Counted from the stretch's first letter, positions 11,001 to 18,852 are shown. The stretch: DNA of 64,000 nt from Anaerolineae bacterium (GCA_022821805.1 JAJECX010000011.1:1-64000); one strand, 5' to 3'. Made by a program: numbers and translations. The notes: generated from the sequence alone by a model not told the origin.

Positions 11001-11484
11001 GGTCGACAATTTCGACATTGCCAGCGGTGAAGTAGGAGCGCGGCTGCTCAATCGTCGCTTCAATGATCGGCGGCAGAATGCCTATGACCACCACGGTGGC
11101 AAGTGAAAGGATCGCCAGCAGACGCGCCACCGGACGGCGCGCCCAGGCCGCCAGGCTCAGGCCCGTCAGCAGCGCTGATAGAAGAACCGTTATCGCGATG
11201 CGCCACTCAAACGCAGGTTCAAATGACAACATCATGAAGAGGCGCTGATTATTGATGATGGCGAACCAGTTGGCTGAGCGAATCGCCCAGTCGAAGAAAC
11301 CAAGCACCAGCGCCAGCAGCAGCAGCGTCACTACAACGGTAACCACAATATCCACCGGCGAACTGAAGAGGTTTTGCCGCATCCAACCGGCTATGCCGAC
11401 TTCCAGCTTCGGCGGCGGCCGCGCCGGCTCGTCTTGAAAGTTAATGACCGATTGCCCGGCGTCGGCTTTGAATTGATCAGCCAT
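8077..11484 (-). CDS. Amino-acid ABC transporter permease with giant N-terminal extension (AapM-like)
   Basis: Only the last ~250 of 1135 residues are the expected His/Glu/Gln/Arg/opine-type permease domain: LWGGLMLTMQLTVLGIAASF, the YIELVRGVPLITILF segment, then the EAA-like loop QTEAAQAIGLSTWQTTLHIL and LPQALRAVIPALVGQFISLF. The first ~880 residues have three transmembrane helices, a predicted extracytoplasmic alpha-helical region of roughly 330 residues (about 180-510), and about ten further helices. AapM proteins known to me are roughly 320-400 aa, so this is two to three times longer. No stop or frameshift interrupts the frame. It lies 7 bp after the partner permease gene. The extension could be a sensory or substrate-gating module, but nothing in it is recognisable to me. 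Confidence 0.85.
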   Translation of the reverse strand: MADQFKADAGQSVINFQDEPARPPPKLEVGIAGWMRQNLFSSPVDIVVTVVVTLLLLALVLGFFDWAIRSANWFAIINNQRLFMMLSFEPAFEWRIAITVLLSALLTGLSLAAWARRPVARLLAILSLATVVVIGILPPIIEATIEQPRSYFTAGNVEIVDRASALTPQSELAFIAQAGETVSISLALNEVVDIETLSRLSGFSDRATNALGNAAHNRLAQRAKTGLAFDQMLSGELTEALEERTRLNIRTFTRTNDMLASTKDYVVHIADQLTAGAGQIGELRYWLERLERAAKALDPREQAILDQAVALDDAAKSLSIHDAIPAELHGPLRDLSDTVLASAQLEDLGELLIVQLSEDLIGERDQANKDEVLITPLPREAAFLRDMWVRLLTPQSVLELYELGKTPMAVAILDARSREPLAAGVLSGAGAGDSVDYDIPADGWYILSKNAAEGEEGSTILSVAGIYPIVERTLSATESRFVRLTDNELVVTEKRPLRDGKPIPVAVLIDNQFRGARDLQTYLVHFIPPFFEQIEALLIPFLITVAWGFILGRAAAHLVGENSVFNSSNSRMLALVWSMTPLLILLVYFALLDRNIIFSGAIAVILKIVAAIGAVLLARRGEVWLNQANRGEDAEGSINRLLMYGWGAFPLIMFALASGIGGLSGATLGSIIGGLFWLLLMYFIGLNFTGLLGCALLVGGFFLQITQAFLINLVWDGWYSDPASSLLIWLALAVVGVAAGIAGARLNGMMGMIIKRYGFLIGCIAFPFVLLDTNVLSETGDGSAALLAAVAFLLWIVWMFFSGASRWTSNRVIIGLLLLTFLWMQSFTAVDRWSTIYFVIWLAAGVVVFKRGEAAQADGKTIKSAPGLRLFRRYPLQGLAAAAVAWLAALWIIPSIVSGLGAQGLVQTSPDDLLPLSDKRLWGGLMLTMQLTVLGIAASFPIGLALALGRRSNLAVVKYTCILYIELVRGVPLITILFLATLLVPLVDPNLAAIDNAVRAWVAFTLFSAAYLAENVRGGLQSIDRGQTEAAQAIGLSTWQTTLHILLPQALRAVIPALVGQFISLFKDTSLVFIVGLADILGVASRVVAQSEFLQRRQETFLYVAIIYFVFSYIMSYISRRIEATGSGAVRAQEL

Positions 11485-11491
11485 CAGCCAT

Positions 11492-13006
11492 CTACCTCGT
11501 CACCAACTGATAGCGCTGATTCACCATGTTCATCGCCAGCGAAATGCACAAGCTAATTATCAGGTAAGAGAGCATGACCATCACGATGCCGGTGACCGAT
11601 TGACCCGACTGGTTGATGATCGTGAAGGTGACCTGATATATGTCGGTATAAGCGACGGCGATTGCCAAGCTTGAGTTCTTTGAGAGATTGAGAAACTGAT
11701 TGCCCAGGGGCGGGATAATGACACGCAGCGCCTGCGGCAGGATGATCAGCCGCAGCATGTCGGCTTGCGAAAGTCCCAACGCGCGCGAGGCTTCCAATTG
11801 CCCCTTCGGCACCGCCTGAATGCCGGCGCGGACGATCTCGGCGATGAAAGCCGATGTGTAAATCACCAGTCCCAGAAAGACGGCTAGATAATTGGGCGAA
11901 AATTCGATGCCCGTTTCGATATTGCGCCCGCGCCGATCAAGCGTCGGGGGGCGGAAGAGCAGCGGCTGCCGCGAATATTCCAGCTCCTGCTCAATGGTAA
12001 GCATGCCCGATTGAAAGGCATCTTCGTATTCCATCTCGATGAACTCGCCGCGCTCGTCATCGTAGATGGGGATCAACGATGGCGTTGGGCGCATGCCAAC
12101 GACCAGCCAGCCCAGCAGCGTAAATCCGACAAAGGCAGCCAGGGCGAAGCGCGTCCGCGGAATCGGCTCACCGGTGGTCTCGGTGATGAAGGCGAAGTAG
12201 CGCGACATCGCGACAGAAACCACCGCGCCGACCACAACGAAGACCATCCAGATGCCAAAAAGCGATGATGGAATCAGCTCGAAAATGGCGACGCCTTTGA
12301 TGCTGATATAAATGCCGGGCTGGAATTCAATTGGAGCGCCAGCCCCTACAAGCACGATGCCCAGAAGGTTGACGAGGACTACGACGGCGATGCCGACCTG
12401 CCGCAGGCCGTTCCGCCAGGCGGGCCGCCGCAAAGTTCCGCCGTATTGCCAGATAACCAGGATCACGACGAAGGACAGCCCGTACTGCAATAGCGGGAGG
12501 CTTCGCACGCCTTCCTGGGGAAAGGCGATTGATTCCTGCTGCTGCGGCAGCGAAAGCATAACGATGAAGTACCAGGCGATAATCTGCAGCAAGACCGGCG
12601 TGTTGCGCAGGACTTCGACGTAGGCGCGCGAAATCGTGCGAACGAGGAAATTTCGGCTCAATAGGAAGATGCCAACCAGGATGCCGATGACAGTTGTGGA
12701 GAGCAATCCCAGAAAGACTACGCGCATCGTATTAATGAAGCCGACCTCAAAAGCGTCGATGTAGCGATCGTTGGACGAGTAGTCGCCCGAGTCGGCCAAA
12801 TCGAAGCCGGCGCGATTCTGCAGAAATTCGAAATTCGGCGACTGATTGGTCGATTCAAGCGCGGTATTGATGCGCGTCTGCAAATCATTCAGCACGATGA
12901 CGACAATAACGACGAAGATAATTTGAGCGATACCCTGCAGAATGCGGCCATCGCGGAATATCGCCGGTAGCAGATTCTCTTGTTGTGTCCGAGCTTTTAT
13001 CGCCAC
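11492..13006 (-). CDS. aapQ: Amino-acid ABC transporter permease (AapQ-like)
   Basis: A 504-aa polytopic permease. It has an N-terminal helix (GIAQIIFVVIVVIVLNDL), the paired helices of the BPD_transp domain starting at FINTMRVVFLGLLSTTVIGI, and a C-terminal EAA loop (GQLEASRALGLSQADMLRLI, LPQALRVIIPPLGNQFLN). Between them are extra helices and a charged extracytoplasmic insert with IPIYDDERGEFIEMEYEDAF, an insertion style known in AapQ proteins. It forms the heterodimeric membrane channel with the larger permease encoded 7 bp downstream. It is second gene of the operon, about 240 bp behind the binding-protein gene, and a terminator-like hairpin lies in that gap. Confidence 0.9.
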   Translation of the reverse strand: MAIKARTQQENLLPAIFRDGRILQGIAQIIFVVIVVIVLNDLQTRINTALESTNQSPNFEFLQNRAGFDLADSGDYSSNDRYIDAFEVGFINTMRVVFLGLLSTTVIGILVGIFLLSRNFLVRTISRAYVEVLRNTPVLLQIIAWYFIVMLSLPQQQESIAFPQEGVRSLPLLQYGLSFVVILVIWQYGGTLRRPAWRNGLRQVGIAVVVLVNLLGIVLVGAGAPIEFQPGIYISIKGVAIFELIPSSLFGIWMVFVVVGAVVSVAMSRYFAFITETTGEPIPRTRFALAAFVGFTLLGWLVVGMRPTPSLIPIYDDERGEFIEMEYEDAFQSGMLTIEQELEYSRQPLLFRPPTLDRRGRNIETGIEFSPNYLAVFLGLVIYTSAFIAEIVRAGIQAVPKGQLEASRALGLSQADMLRLIILPQALRVIIPPLGNQFLNLSKNSSLAIAVAYTDIYQVTFTIINQSGQSVTGIVMVMLSYLIISLCISLAMNMVNQRYQLVTR

Positions 13007-13186
13007 TAGCTTTTCCTCACACCGACTGAGGAAGATTCAACCATGCTGCCAGGCAACTAGCCACAATTCTATTCAATTGGGGCGGAAATGACAAATTTTG
13101 ATTCAAAGGTCTAGCGCGAATGCCATGACGCCGCTTTGGAGAGGCAAAAGGTCCAGCCGAGAAACGGCAACTTCCAGAATTGAAAA

Positions 13187-13217
13187 GAGGCGCGTCACCG
13201 AATTGATGACGCGCCTC
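13187..13217 (-). terminator. Rho-independent terminator after the binding-protein gene
   Basis: An 11-bp perfect stem (GAGGCGCGTCA / TGACGCGCCTC) with a 9-nt loop is followed on the minus strand by CTTTTC. It lies between the binding-protein gene and the permeases. As in many ABC operons it probably causes partial termination, so that the binding protein is made in excess. Confidence 0.75.
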
Positions 13218-13232
13218 CGCAGGCTTGCATCA

Positions 13233-13254
13233 GTTAAACCGGCTTCGGTTTAAC
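13233..13254. repeat. Inverted repeat spanning the stop codon of the binding-protein gene
   Basis: A perfect 9-bp inverted repeat GTTAAACCG / CGGTTTAAC with loop GCTT covers the TAA stop at 13250-13252. It lies 15 bp before the terminator hairpin and may stabilise the 3' end of the processed transcript. Confidence 0.5.
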
Positions 13255-14287
13255 GGAAGGGGGCGGCGTACATCAAGCCGCCGTCTGTCCAGAGGGCGTT
13301 GAAGCCGCGCTCCAGACCGAAGATGGTATCGGGACCCAGGTTGCGATCGAAGATCTCGGCGTAGTTGCCCATCTGCGTGATCACGTCAACCATGAACTGG
13401 TCGTTGATGCCCAGGTAGTCGCCGGCCACGTTGTCGCCCAAACCGAGCAGACGGCCGATTCCGGCATCTTCGCTATCCATGAAATCGCCAATGTTCATGC
13501 TGTCGATGCCAAATTCTTCGGCGGACAGCAGACCCCAGACCACCCAGCGGATGATATCGGCGAAGTTGGCGTCATTCTGCGGGCTTACTGGACCGAGGGG
13601 CTCCTTGCTGATGGCGCCGGGCAAGATCGAGTGCGCGGCGGGATCAGCCGAGGTGGCTTTGCGCGAAACCAGGCTGCTGATATCGCTGGTGAAGGCATCG
13701 CAGGCGCCCGCTTCGTAGGCATCCATAATGGCATCGAAATCCGGGAAGGTGTTCAGTTCCCAGTCGGCGCCAAGCGCGTTGGCTTTGTCCGTGATATTCA
13801 GCTCGGTGGTGGTGCCGGCGGTAGCGCACATCACAATGCTTTCTTCGCCAAGCTCTTCAATCGTGCTCACGCCGAAGTCAACCTTGACCATGATGCCCTG
13901 ACCGTCATAGAAGGTCGTGGGACCAAAGGTGGCGCCCCATTCCGTATCACGGCTGAGCGTCCAGGTAGTGTTGCGGCTGAGCATGTCAATCTCGCCACTG
14001 GCCAGCGCAGTCGGGCGCTCGGCAGCAGCCAGCGGGCGGAATGCGATCGCGTTGGCGTCGCCCAGGATAGCGGCGGCGACAGCGCGGCAAATGTCAACGT
14101 CGAAGCCTTCGAAATCGCCGGCGTCATTCTGCGTGCCGAAGCCCGGCAATACCGAGTTCACGCCGCAGATCAACTCGCCTCGATCGCGAATGCGCTCCAC
14201 AATGTGCCCATCCTGCGCGGCTGCCAAACCCGTACAGGTGATGAGCGCAACTACCAAAAGAACTGAAAGAAATACAAGACGTTTCAT
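13250..14287 (-). CDS. aapJ: Amino-acid ABC transporter substrate-binding protein (AapJ-like)
   Basis: A 345-aa periplasmic-type binding protein. The frame is open to 14581, but the ATG at 14287 follows AAGGAG and begins a signal peptide (MKRLVFLSVLLVVALITCTG, cleavage near AAAQ). The mature protein begins VERIRDRGELICGVNSVLPG and has the SBP_bac_3 segments FEGFDVDICRAVAAAILGD, IDMLSRNTTWTLSRD and CDAFTSDISSL, typical of AapJ/BztA general amino-acid binding proteins. It delivers amino acids to the permeases encoded downstream. A clear sigma70-type promoter lies about 95 bp upstream, so it heads the operon. Confidence 0.92.
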   Translation of the reverse strand: MKRLVFLSVLLVVALITCTGLAAAQDGHIVERIRDRGELICGVNSVLPGFGTQNDAGDFEGFDVDICRAVAAAILGDANAIAFRPLAAAERPTALASGEIDMLSRNTTWTLSRDTEWGATFGPTTFYDGQGIMVKVDFGVSTIEELGEESIVMCATAGTTTELNITDKANALGADWELNTFPDFDAIMDAYEAGACDAFTSDISSLVSRKATSADPAAHSILPGAISKEPLGPVSPQNDANFADIIRWVVWGLLSAEEFGIDSMNIGDFMDSEDAGIGRLLGLGDNVAGDYLGINDQFMVDVITQMGNYAEIFDRNLGPDTIFGLERGFNALWTDGGLMYAAPFR

Positions 14288-14380
14288 CGCTCCGCTCCTT
14301 CCAAACAGACGGTTATTTTCTTGCCGCCCACGCGAAAAGCAAGGCAAGTTCGCCTTTTTTCCGCCGGACAGCCTAATTCC

Positions 14381-14409
14381 ATTAAACAGCAAAGAACGTG
14401 TGTTGTCAA
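14381..14409 (-). promoter_or_regulatory. Sigma70-type promoter of the amino-acid ABC operon
   Basis: On the minus strand, TTGACA (14404-14409) and TTTAAT (14381-14386) are separated by exactly 17 bp. Transcription would start near 14374, leaving a leader of about 85 nt before the binding-protein gene. The leader contains a small AAGGC/GCCTT hairpin next to a T-run (14341-14360). Confidence 0.75.
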
Positions 14410-14564
14410 CAAATGCGAAGATGGGAATGTCCAGGTTGCGGACATATCTTGAACGTCGAACCCAGTACAAGTGAATAAACCAAAAAGGCTCGGAGGGCGC
14501 AGAGTTCTTTTGGGCGTAAGGGAAACAAGTTCCACTACAATAGCCGCTCCCGCGAGGATAAAGA

Positions 14565-14606
14565 AACAAAATCCGCCCCATGAGCGCGTACGCACGGGGC
14601 GGTTTT
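14565..14606. terminator. Bidirectional terminator hairpin
   Basis: A stem CCGCCCC (14573-14579) / GGGGCGG (14596-14602) is flanked by A-rich bases on the left and TTTT on the right, so it can end transcription in both directions. It lies just downstream of the SelW-like gene on the minus strand. The 343-bp gap 14288-14630 contains this hairpin and the ABC promoter; I see no gene in it. Confidence 0.65.
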
Positions 14607-14630
14607 GGCTTGCGTGAATCGGCAACTGGT

Positions 14631-14915
14631 TTACTTGGCTACCAACTCGACGTTGGCGGCTTCCAATGCTTTCAAGATGCCAGCTCGCACTTCGCCGGGT
14701 TCGGCATGGCGGCCCACTTCTTGCTTGGAGAAAACCAGCTCCCCATTGACGGTGACATCAAAGACGCCGCCAGTGCTGGGAATCAGCTTCCAACTGCTTA
14801 TGTGAAACTCAATTTCGCGCTCGTTCAAGATTTCGTCCGTCAAACTGACGGCTTGTGGTTGGTGTCCTCAAGTGGCGCAATACTTGACGACGATGTCCAC
14901 TCCACCTTGCTGCAT
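14631..14915 (-). CDS. SelW/Rdx-family thioredoxin-fold selenoprotein (in-frame UGA = Sec16)
   Basis: From the ATG at 14915 (preceded by AGGAAAGGAG at 7-nt spacing) the frame reads VDIVVKYCAT, then TGA (14868-14870), then GHQPQAV, LTDEILNEREIEF and GGVFDVTVNGELVFSK, to TAA. With UGA as selenocysteine this is a 94-aa protein of the SelW/SelT/SelH (Rdx) family, whose hallmark is a CxxU or CxxC redox motif after the first beta strand; here Cys13-x-x-Sec16. Everything downstream (GVFEV-like strand, RHAEPGEV helix) also fits the family and its usual length. A stem-loop at the distance expected for a bacterial SECIS follows the UGA. Translation starting at 14843 would remove the first strand and active site. 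No sel genes lie in the window. It follows the secreted-protein gene by 44 bp. Confidence 0.85.
14837..14851 (-). promoter_or_regulatory. Candidate bacterial SECIS hairpin
   Basis: Immediately 3' of the UGA in the mRNA, CCGUCA and UGACGG form a perfect 6-bp stem closed by the 3-nt loop GUU. The loop begins 23 nt after the UGA and its first base is G. Stem length, loop size, the guanine in the loop and the distance fall within what I know of the bacterial SECIS consensus. It lies within the coding region, as bacterial SECIS elements do. Confidence 0.7.
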
Positions 14916-14959
14916 GGGACTGCTCCTTTCCTGCTTGCCTCGTCGGATGATAAACACCC

Positions 14960-15666
14960 TTACCTGAAGTTGCCCTGCGGCGTGAAGATGCGCGAAGCCA
15001 CATTACAGGCGGCGCTATCGGTAGCGTATTCTACCGACAAACCAGCGAAGGCGTTTACGTGCTCCATTATACTGCCTGCATTCCCGCCTGCCAAGAAGCG
15101 AGTTACGCGATAGGCTGCATTCTCCCCGATTTGGAATTCGATCACCTGGGGCATGGGCTCGCGGCTGCTGGCGACATAGGAGCCATAGGCACTCACCCAG
15201 GCTGGCGCGGTCGCGCCATTCTCCGTAACATCAATCCAGTCATTAAAGGCGCTGAACTCGCGCACGCGCACCGTCTCAGAATCGACCCACCAGAAGCAGT
15301 TCGTGCCATCCACCCAGCTTGGTCCATAATCCGTATCCCAAGGGTTGGCGCCATTGCTTGACGGCGTCTCTGGTTCTGGCGTCGTCTGCATCGCCCGCAG
15401 CGCGTCCACGACTGGCTGCCAACGCCCACGGGAGTACCGGTCCGCCATCTCCTGAGCTTCGCTAAGCGTCATCGGGTTGGCGTGGGTGCCATGCCCCAGC
15501 GCGGCCAAAGCGCGCGTCCAGCGCTCGACGTGGGCATCGCCGTGATGCGTCTCCGCTGGTAGACCTTCAACTGGTTGATGAGCGCTGTGTTGTCGCTTTG
15601 CGCGCCGACAGCCGCCAATAAAAATGCAAAGACCAAAATGGGAAAAATCAGCCTGGCTTTCATCAT
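14960..15666 (-). pseudogene. Secreted protein with RWTRxLAALG module, frameshifted
   Basis: The gene begins at 15666 with a clean signal peptide (MMKARLIFPILVFAFLLAAV, then GAQSD) and TALINQLKVYQ. At about 15553-15558 the frame shifts by one missing base. The continuation, in the frame ending at 14960, resumes with ETHHGDAHVERWTRALAALG and PMTLSEAQEM, matching the same region of the intact protein at 19043-21169 (ETQHGDAHVERWTRALAALG). After the module comes a ~125-residue domain with PWDTDYGPSWVDGTNCFWWV that I do not recognise. It is either a real frameshift or a base-calling error; the long intact downstream frame favours a recent event or an error. A promoter precedes it. Confidence 0.7.
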
Positions 15667-15716
15667 CTGTCACCTTTTGATCGCGGATCGCGACCGATAG
15701 ATTAGCCTTACAAATC

Positions 15717-15745
15717 AGACTATCGACTGCAATTATTGCTGTCAA
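15717..15745 (-). promoter_or_regulatory. Sigma70-type promoter of the secreted-protein/SelW-like unit
   Basis: On the minus strand TTGACA (15740-15745) and TAGTCT (15717-15722) are spaced by 17 bp, about 50 bp before the signal-peptide start. The -35 is perfect and the -10 is weak. Confidence 0.55.
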
Positions 15746-15832
15746 ACGGGATAGACGGCGGAATCCCTACTACAGCCTTGCGAGTAGGCTATGCTTATTC
15801 TTCCGCGTGGAATTTGGCTCAAATTGATTGCA

Positions 15833-15855
15833 GGGGCGGCATATTCCACCGCCCC
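15833..15855 (-). terminator. Hairpin after leuS
   Basis: GGGGCGG / CCGCCCC arms with a 9-nt loop lie ten bases beyond the leuS stop codon. There is no strong U-tract, so this is either a weak terminator or a member of the dispersed GGGGCG palindromes. Confidence 0.45.
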
Positions 15856-15864
15856 GATTTTGCC

Positions 15865-18636
15865 CTAGGGGACGATATTCACCTTGGGGTCGCTGCCATT
15901 GCGCCCGGGGATGAAGATGGCGCGTTTGGGCGCGGCCCCTTTTAAGAAGCGCTGGGCGGCGCCGCTGGCCAAAGCCAGTTCTTGCGCCCGCTCGCGCTCG
16001 ATGTCAACGGCGACCGCGATCGTTTCACGCGGTTTGCCATTAATCATGATGACCAGATCGACCATATCTTCGCGCGCTTTTTCGGCATCATATTGGGGCC
16101 AAGGCTGGGTATGCACGCTGTATTCCCAGCCCAACCGCGCCCAGATCTCCTCAGCGACATGGGGCGCGAAGGGCGCCAACAGCCGTACCAACTGATTCAT
16201 CACCTCTCGCCAGGTCTCCGCGCCGATTCCGCCCTGGCGCAGCGCCGCCTTCAAGCTGTTTTTGAACTTCATCTGCTCGGCGATGGCGGTGTTGAAGCTG
16301 AACTCCTCCAGGCCGCGGTTGATCACAGCGATCGCCTGATGCAGTTTGCGCTCGATATCGCGCTCAGCGTCTGGGTCGCCAGCGCCAGCGGGCGCGCCGG
16401 CCGCCGCAATCTCCCATACATCGCGCAGCCAGCCTTGCGGTCCCTTGATATTGCTCTCGTTCCAGGGTCCGCCCTTCTGCCAGTCGAAATTGAACATCAA
16501 ATAGCAGCGCACGGCATCAGCGCCATATTCGGCGACCAGTTCGTCGGGGTTTACGACGTTGCCCTTGCTTTTTGACATGCGTTGGATTTCCAAGTGATGC
16601 CGCAGTTGATTGACGTTGTTGGCGCCGGGGATATCGGGGATGATGATTTCGGCGTCGGGCTGCACTTCGACGAATTGCGTGATGCCAGCCATATCCACAT
16701 GCAGCACGTTTTCGGTGCGATGGGCAATCTCGCCAAAGACGCCATCAAATCCAGCGGGTACATCGTTCCAGCCGACGACCTCGACGCGGTCCGCCAGCAA
16801 CTTGCCGCCAATTTGCGCGCCGCTGCACAAGACAAAGTCGCCCTGCCGCTCGCCGCCCAGCACCTGCCCCTGATTGCGTAGCACCGTCATCGGTTCATCG
16901 AAGGCGCAGTCGGGGTCGCGCCCGTGCCGGCGCATCGCTTCCGCGGTCTCATCAAATATGCCGATATCGCGCAGCGCTTTGGTGAAGAAGCGCGTATACA
17001 GCAGGTGCATCACCGCATGTTCGGCGCCGCCGGTATACACATCGACTGGCAGCCAATACGCCGCTTCCTCGGCGTCGAAAGGCGCCGTATCACAGTCCGG
17101 CGACAGGTAGCGCAGCTGATACCAGGACGAACACATAAAGGTATCCAGGGTATCGGTCTCGCGCCGCAGCTTCTCATCCACCTTGAAGAAGGGTTCGTGA
17201 TAGGTCAGCGGACTGCGGCCGGTAGGCGCGAAGTCGACATCTTCCGGCAGCTCGACAGGCAGATCCTCATCGGCGACCGGTATCACTTTGCCGTCGTCAA
17301 ACATCATCGGGATGGGACTGCCCCAATAACGCTGCCGGCTGATCAGCCAATCTCGCAGGCGGTAGTTAACCGCTTCCTCGCCTTTGCCGGTTTCTTCCAG
17401 CCAGTCGATGACGCGATTGATCGCCGGGTTCTTCCGTCCCTTCGCCCAGGCGCTATCGCTGCCGTCCATCGCATCCGAATTCACCATCGCGCCGGGACCA
17501 ACGTAGGCTTCCTTCATCGTGTCGCCATGCAGCGGCTCGTCGGCTTCAGCGGGCTGAATCACGACGCGGACCGGCAAGTCCTGGGCGCGGGCGAATTCGA
17601 AATCGCGCTGATCGTGAGCCGGCACCGCCATAATCGCGCCCGTCCCATAAGTGATCATCACATAATCAGCGATCCAAATGGGGATGCGCTCTTCATTCAC
17701 CGGGTTGATGGCGTAGGCGCCGGTGAAGACGCCGGTCTTTTCGCGGTCTTCAACCATGCGTTCGATTTCGGTCTCCAGCGCCGTTTGCTCGACATAGCTT
17801 TCGACGGCGGCGCGCTGCTTGTCCGTCGTGATCGTTTGCACCAAATCATGCTCAGGCGCCAATACCATAAAGGTCGCGCCCCAGAGCGTGTCGGGACGGG
17901 TGGTGTAGATTTCGATCGGGTATCCGCCGACCTCCGTGTGAAAAGTGGCGCGGGCGCCTTCGCTGCGCCCGATCCAGTTCGTCTGCATGATCTTGATCGA
18001 CTCGGGCCAATCCAGCGGCTCGAAGTTCAACAGCTCATCGGCGTATTTGGTGATGGCGAAGAACCACTGCTCCATCATCTTGTGCACGACCGGCTGCCCG
18101 GTCCGCTCGTCCTTGCCGTCGATGACCTGTTCGTTCGCCAGGACCGTCTGCAAGGTTTCCGACCAATTCACCAGCGCCGAACCGCGGTAAGCGACGCCGT
18201 TCTCGTAGAATTTCTTGAAGAACCACTCCGACCATTTGTAATACTCGGGCGTGCAGGAGATGGCTTCGCGTTCCCAGTCGAACATCGCGCCCATGCTGCG
18301 CAGTTGCTCGCGCATCCGCTCGATATTGGCGTAGGTCCACTTCCAGGGATGGATATTGCGCGATATGGCCGCTTGCTCGGCGGGCAAGCCAAAGGCGTCG
18401 AAACCCATCGGGAAAAGAACGTTGTAGCCCTTCATGCGCATCCAGCGGGCGCGCGCGTCCGACGGCGTCATGGCGAACCAGTGGCCGATGTGCAAGTCTC
18501 CCGATGGATATGGCAGCATGGTCAAGGCGTAATGCTTGGGCTTGCTCCAATCCACCTGCGAGCGATAGAGCTGGCTCTCTTCCCATTTTCGCTGCCACTT
18601 CACTTCGATGTCATGCGGTTGATACGATTCGGTCAT
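15865..18636 (-). CDS. leuS: Leucyl-tRNA synthetase
   Basis: A 923-aa class I aminoacyl-tRNA synthetase that charges tRNA-Leu. Near the N-terminus is the LeuRS signature MLPYPSGDLHIGHWFAMTPS, with the HIGH motif, followed by GFDAFGLPAEQAA. The CP1 editing domain contains TTRPDTLWGATFMVLAPEH. The second catalytic motif is RMSKSKGNVV (KMSKS type). The C-terminus is the anticodon-binding and C-terminal region with MINGKPRETI. Length is normal for bacterial LeuRS with the leucine-specific insert. GGGGGAG precedes the ATG. Upstream is a leader of more than 200 nt with its own promoter, a short ORF and competing hairpins, so its expression may be controlled by attenuation. Confidence 0.97.
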   Translation of the reverse strand: MTESYQPHDIEVKWQRKWEESQLYRSQVDWSKPKHYALTMLPYPSGDLHIGHWFAMTPSDARARWMRMKGYNVLFPMGFDAFGLPAEQAAISRNIHPWKWTYANIERMREQLRSMGAMFDWEREAISCTPEYYKWSEWFFKKFYENGVAYRGSALVNWSETLQTVLANEQVIDGKDERTGQPVVHKMMEQWFFAITKYADELLNFEPLDWPESIKIMQTNWIGRSEGARATFHTEVGGYPIEIYTTRPDTLWGATFMVLAPEHDLVQTITTDKQRAAVESYVEQTALETEIERMVEDREKTGVFTGAYAINPVNEERIPIWIADYVMITYGTGAIMAVPAHDQRDFEFARAQDLPVRVVIQPAEADEPLHGDTMKEAYVGPGAMVNSDAMDGSDSAWAKGRKNPAINRVIDWLEETGKGEEAVNYRLRDWLISRQRYWGSPIPMMFDDGKVIPVADEDLPVELPEDVDFAPTGRSPLTYHEPFFKVDEKLRRETDTLDTFMCSSWYQLRYLSPDCDTAPFDAEEAAYWLPVDVYTGGAEHAVMHLLYTRFFTKALRDIGIFDETAEAMRRHGRDPDCAFDEPMTVLRNQGQVLGGERQGDFVLCSGAQIGGKLLADRVEVVGWNDVPAGFDGVFGEIAHRTENVLHVDMAGITQFVEVQPDAEIIIPDIPGANNVNQLRHHLEIQRMSKSKGNVVNPDELVAEYGADAVRCYLMFNFDWQKGGPWNESNIKGPQGWLRDVWEIAAAGAPAGAGDPDAERDIERKLHQAIAVINRGLEEFSFNTAIAEQMKFKNSLKAALRQGGIGAETWREVMNQLVRLLAPFAPHVAEEIWARLGWEYSVHTQPWPQYDAEKAREDMVDLVIMINGKPRETIAVAVDIERERAQELALASGAAQRFLKGAAPKRAIFIPGRNGSDPKVNIVP

Positions 18637-18763
18637 CGTTTCTAGGCTCCCCCATTGGCATACGGAAAACTGCCAGCGACGAACCCCGCCGCGGCGCTAA
18701 AGAACGAATTATGCGGATGTCTTGGGCAATCAGGACAACCAGAGGCGCCAGGAGCGCAGCCGC

Positions 18764-18806
18764 AGCGGGCTACATAAGGAAAGAGCGGGCTACCCCAAAA
18801 CCCGCT
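18764..18806 (-). promoter_or_regulatory. Competing hairpins in the leuS leader
   Basis: In the leuS leader RNA, CAGCGGG (18801-18807 region) can pair with either of two downstream copies of CCCGCT: a near one (18784-18789) or a farther one extended to CCCGCUG (18764-18770). Only one can form at a time. The segment overlaps a short ORF, the layout of a translation-sensitive attenuator. No U-rich terminator follows, so the mechanism, if any, is uncertain. Confidence 0.35.
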
Positions 18807-18826
18807 GACGCATTCACTTTCATCAT
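18770..18826 (-). CDS. Possible 18-aa leader peptide upstream of leuS
   Basis: A short frame starts ATGATG after GGAGG at 6-nt spacing, about 25 nt downstream of a plausible promoter. It encodes MMKVNASAGFGVARSFLM and ends in TAG, 133 bp before leuS. It is not rich in leucine (one Leu codon, CTT, next to last), so a classical leucine attenuator is not evident. The strong ribosome-binding site and overlap with the alternative hairpins are the reasons to list it. Confidence 0.35.
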   Translation of the reverse strand: MMKVNASAGFGVARSFLM

Positions 18827-18852
18827 TGCTTGCCTCCGGCGAATTGGCGCGC

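Noticed and set aside
14631..14843. A 70-aa protein starting at a TTG at 14843
   Set aside because: It would lack the first strand and redox motif of the Rdx fold; the UGA-containing longer frame explains the gene better.
16924..18645. A 573-codon open frame antisense to leuS
   Set aside because: It mirrors leuS codon by codon, lacks domain signals and has the His/Arg-rich composition typical of antisense frames in GC-rich genes.
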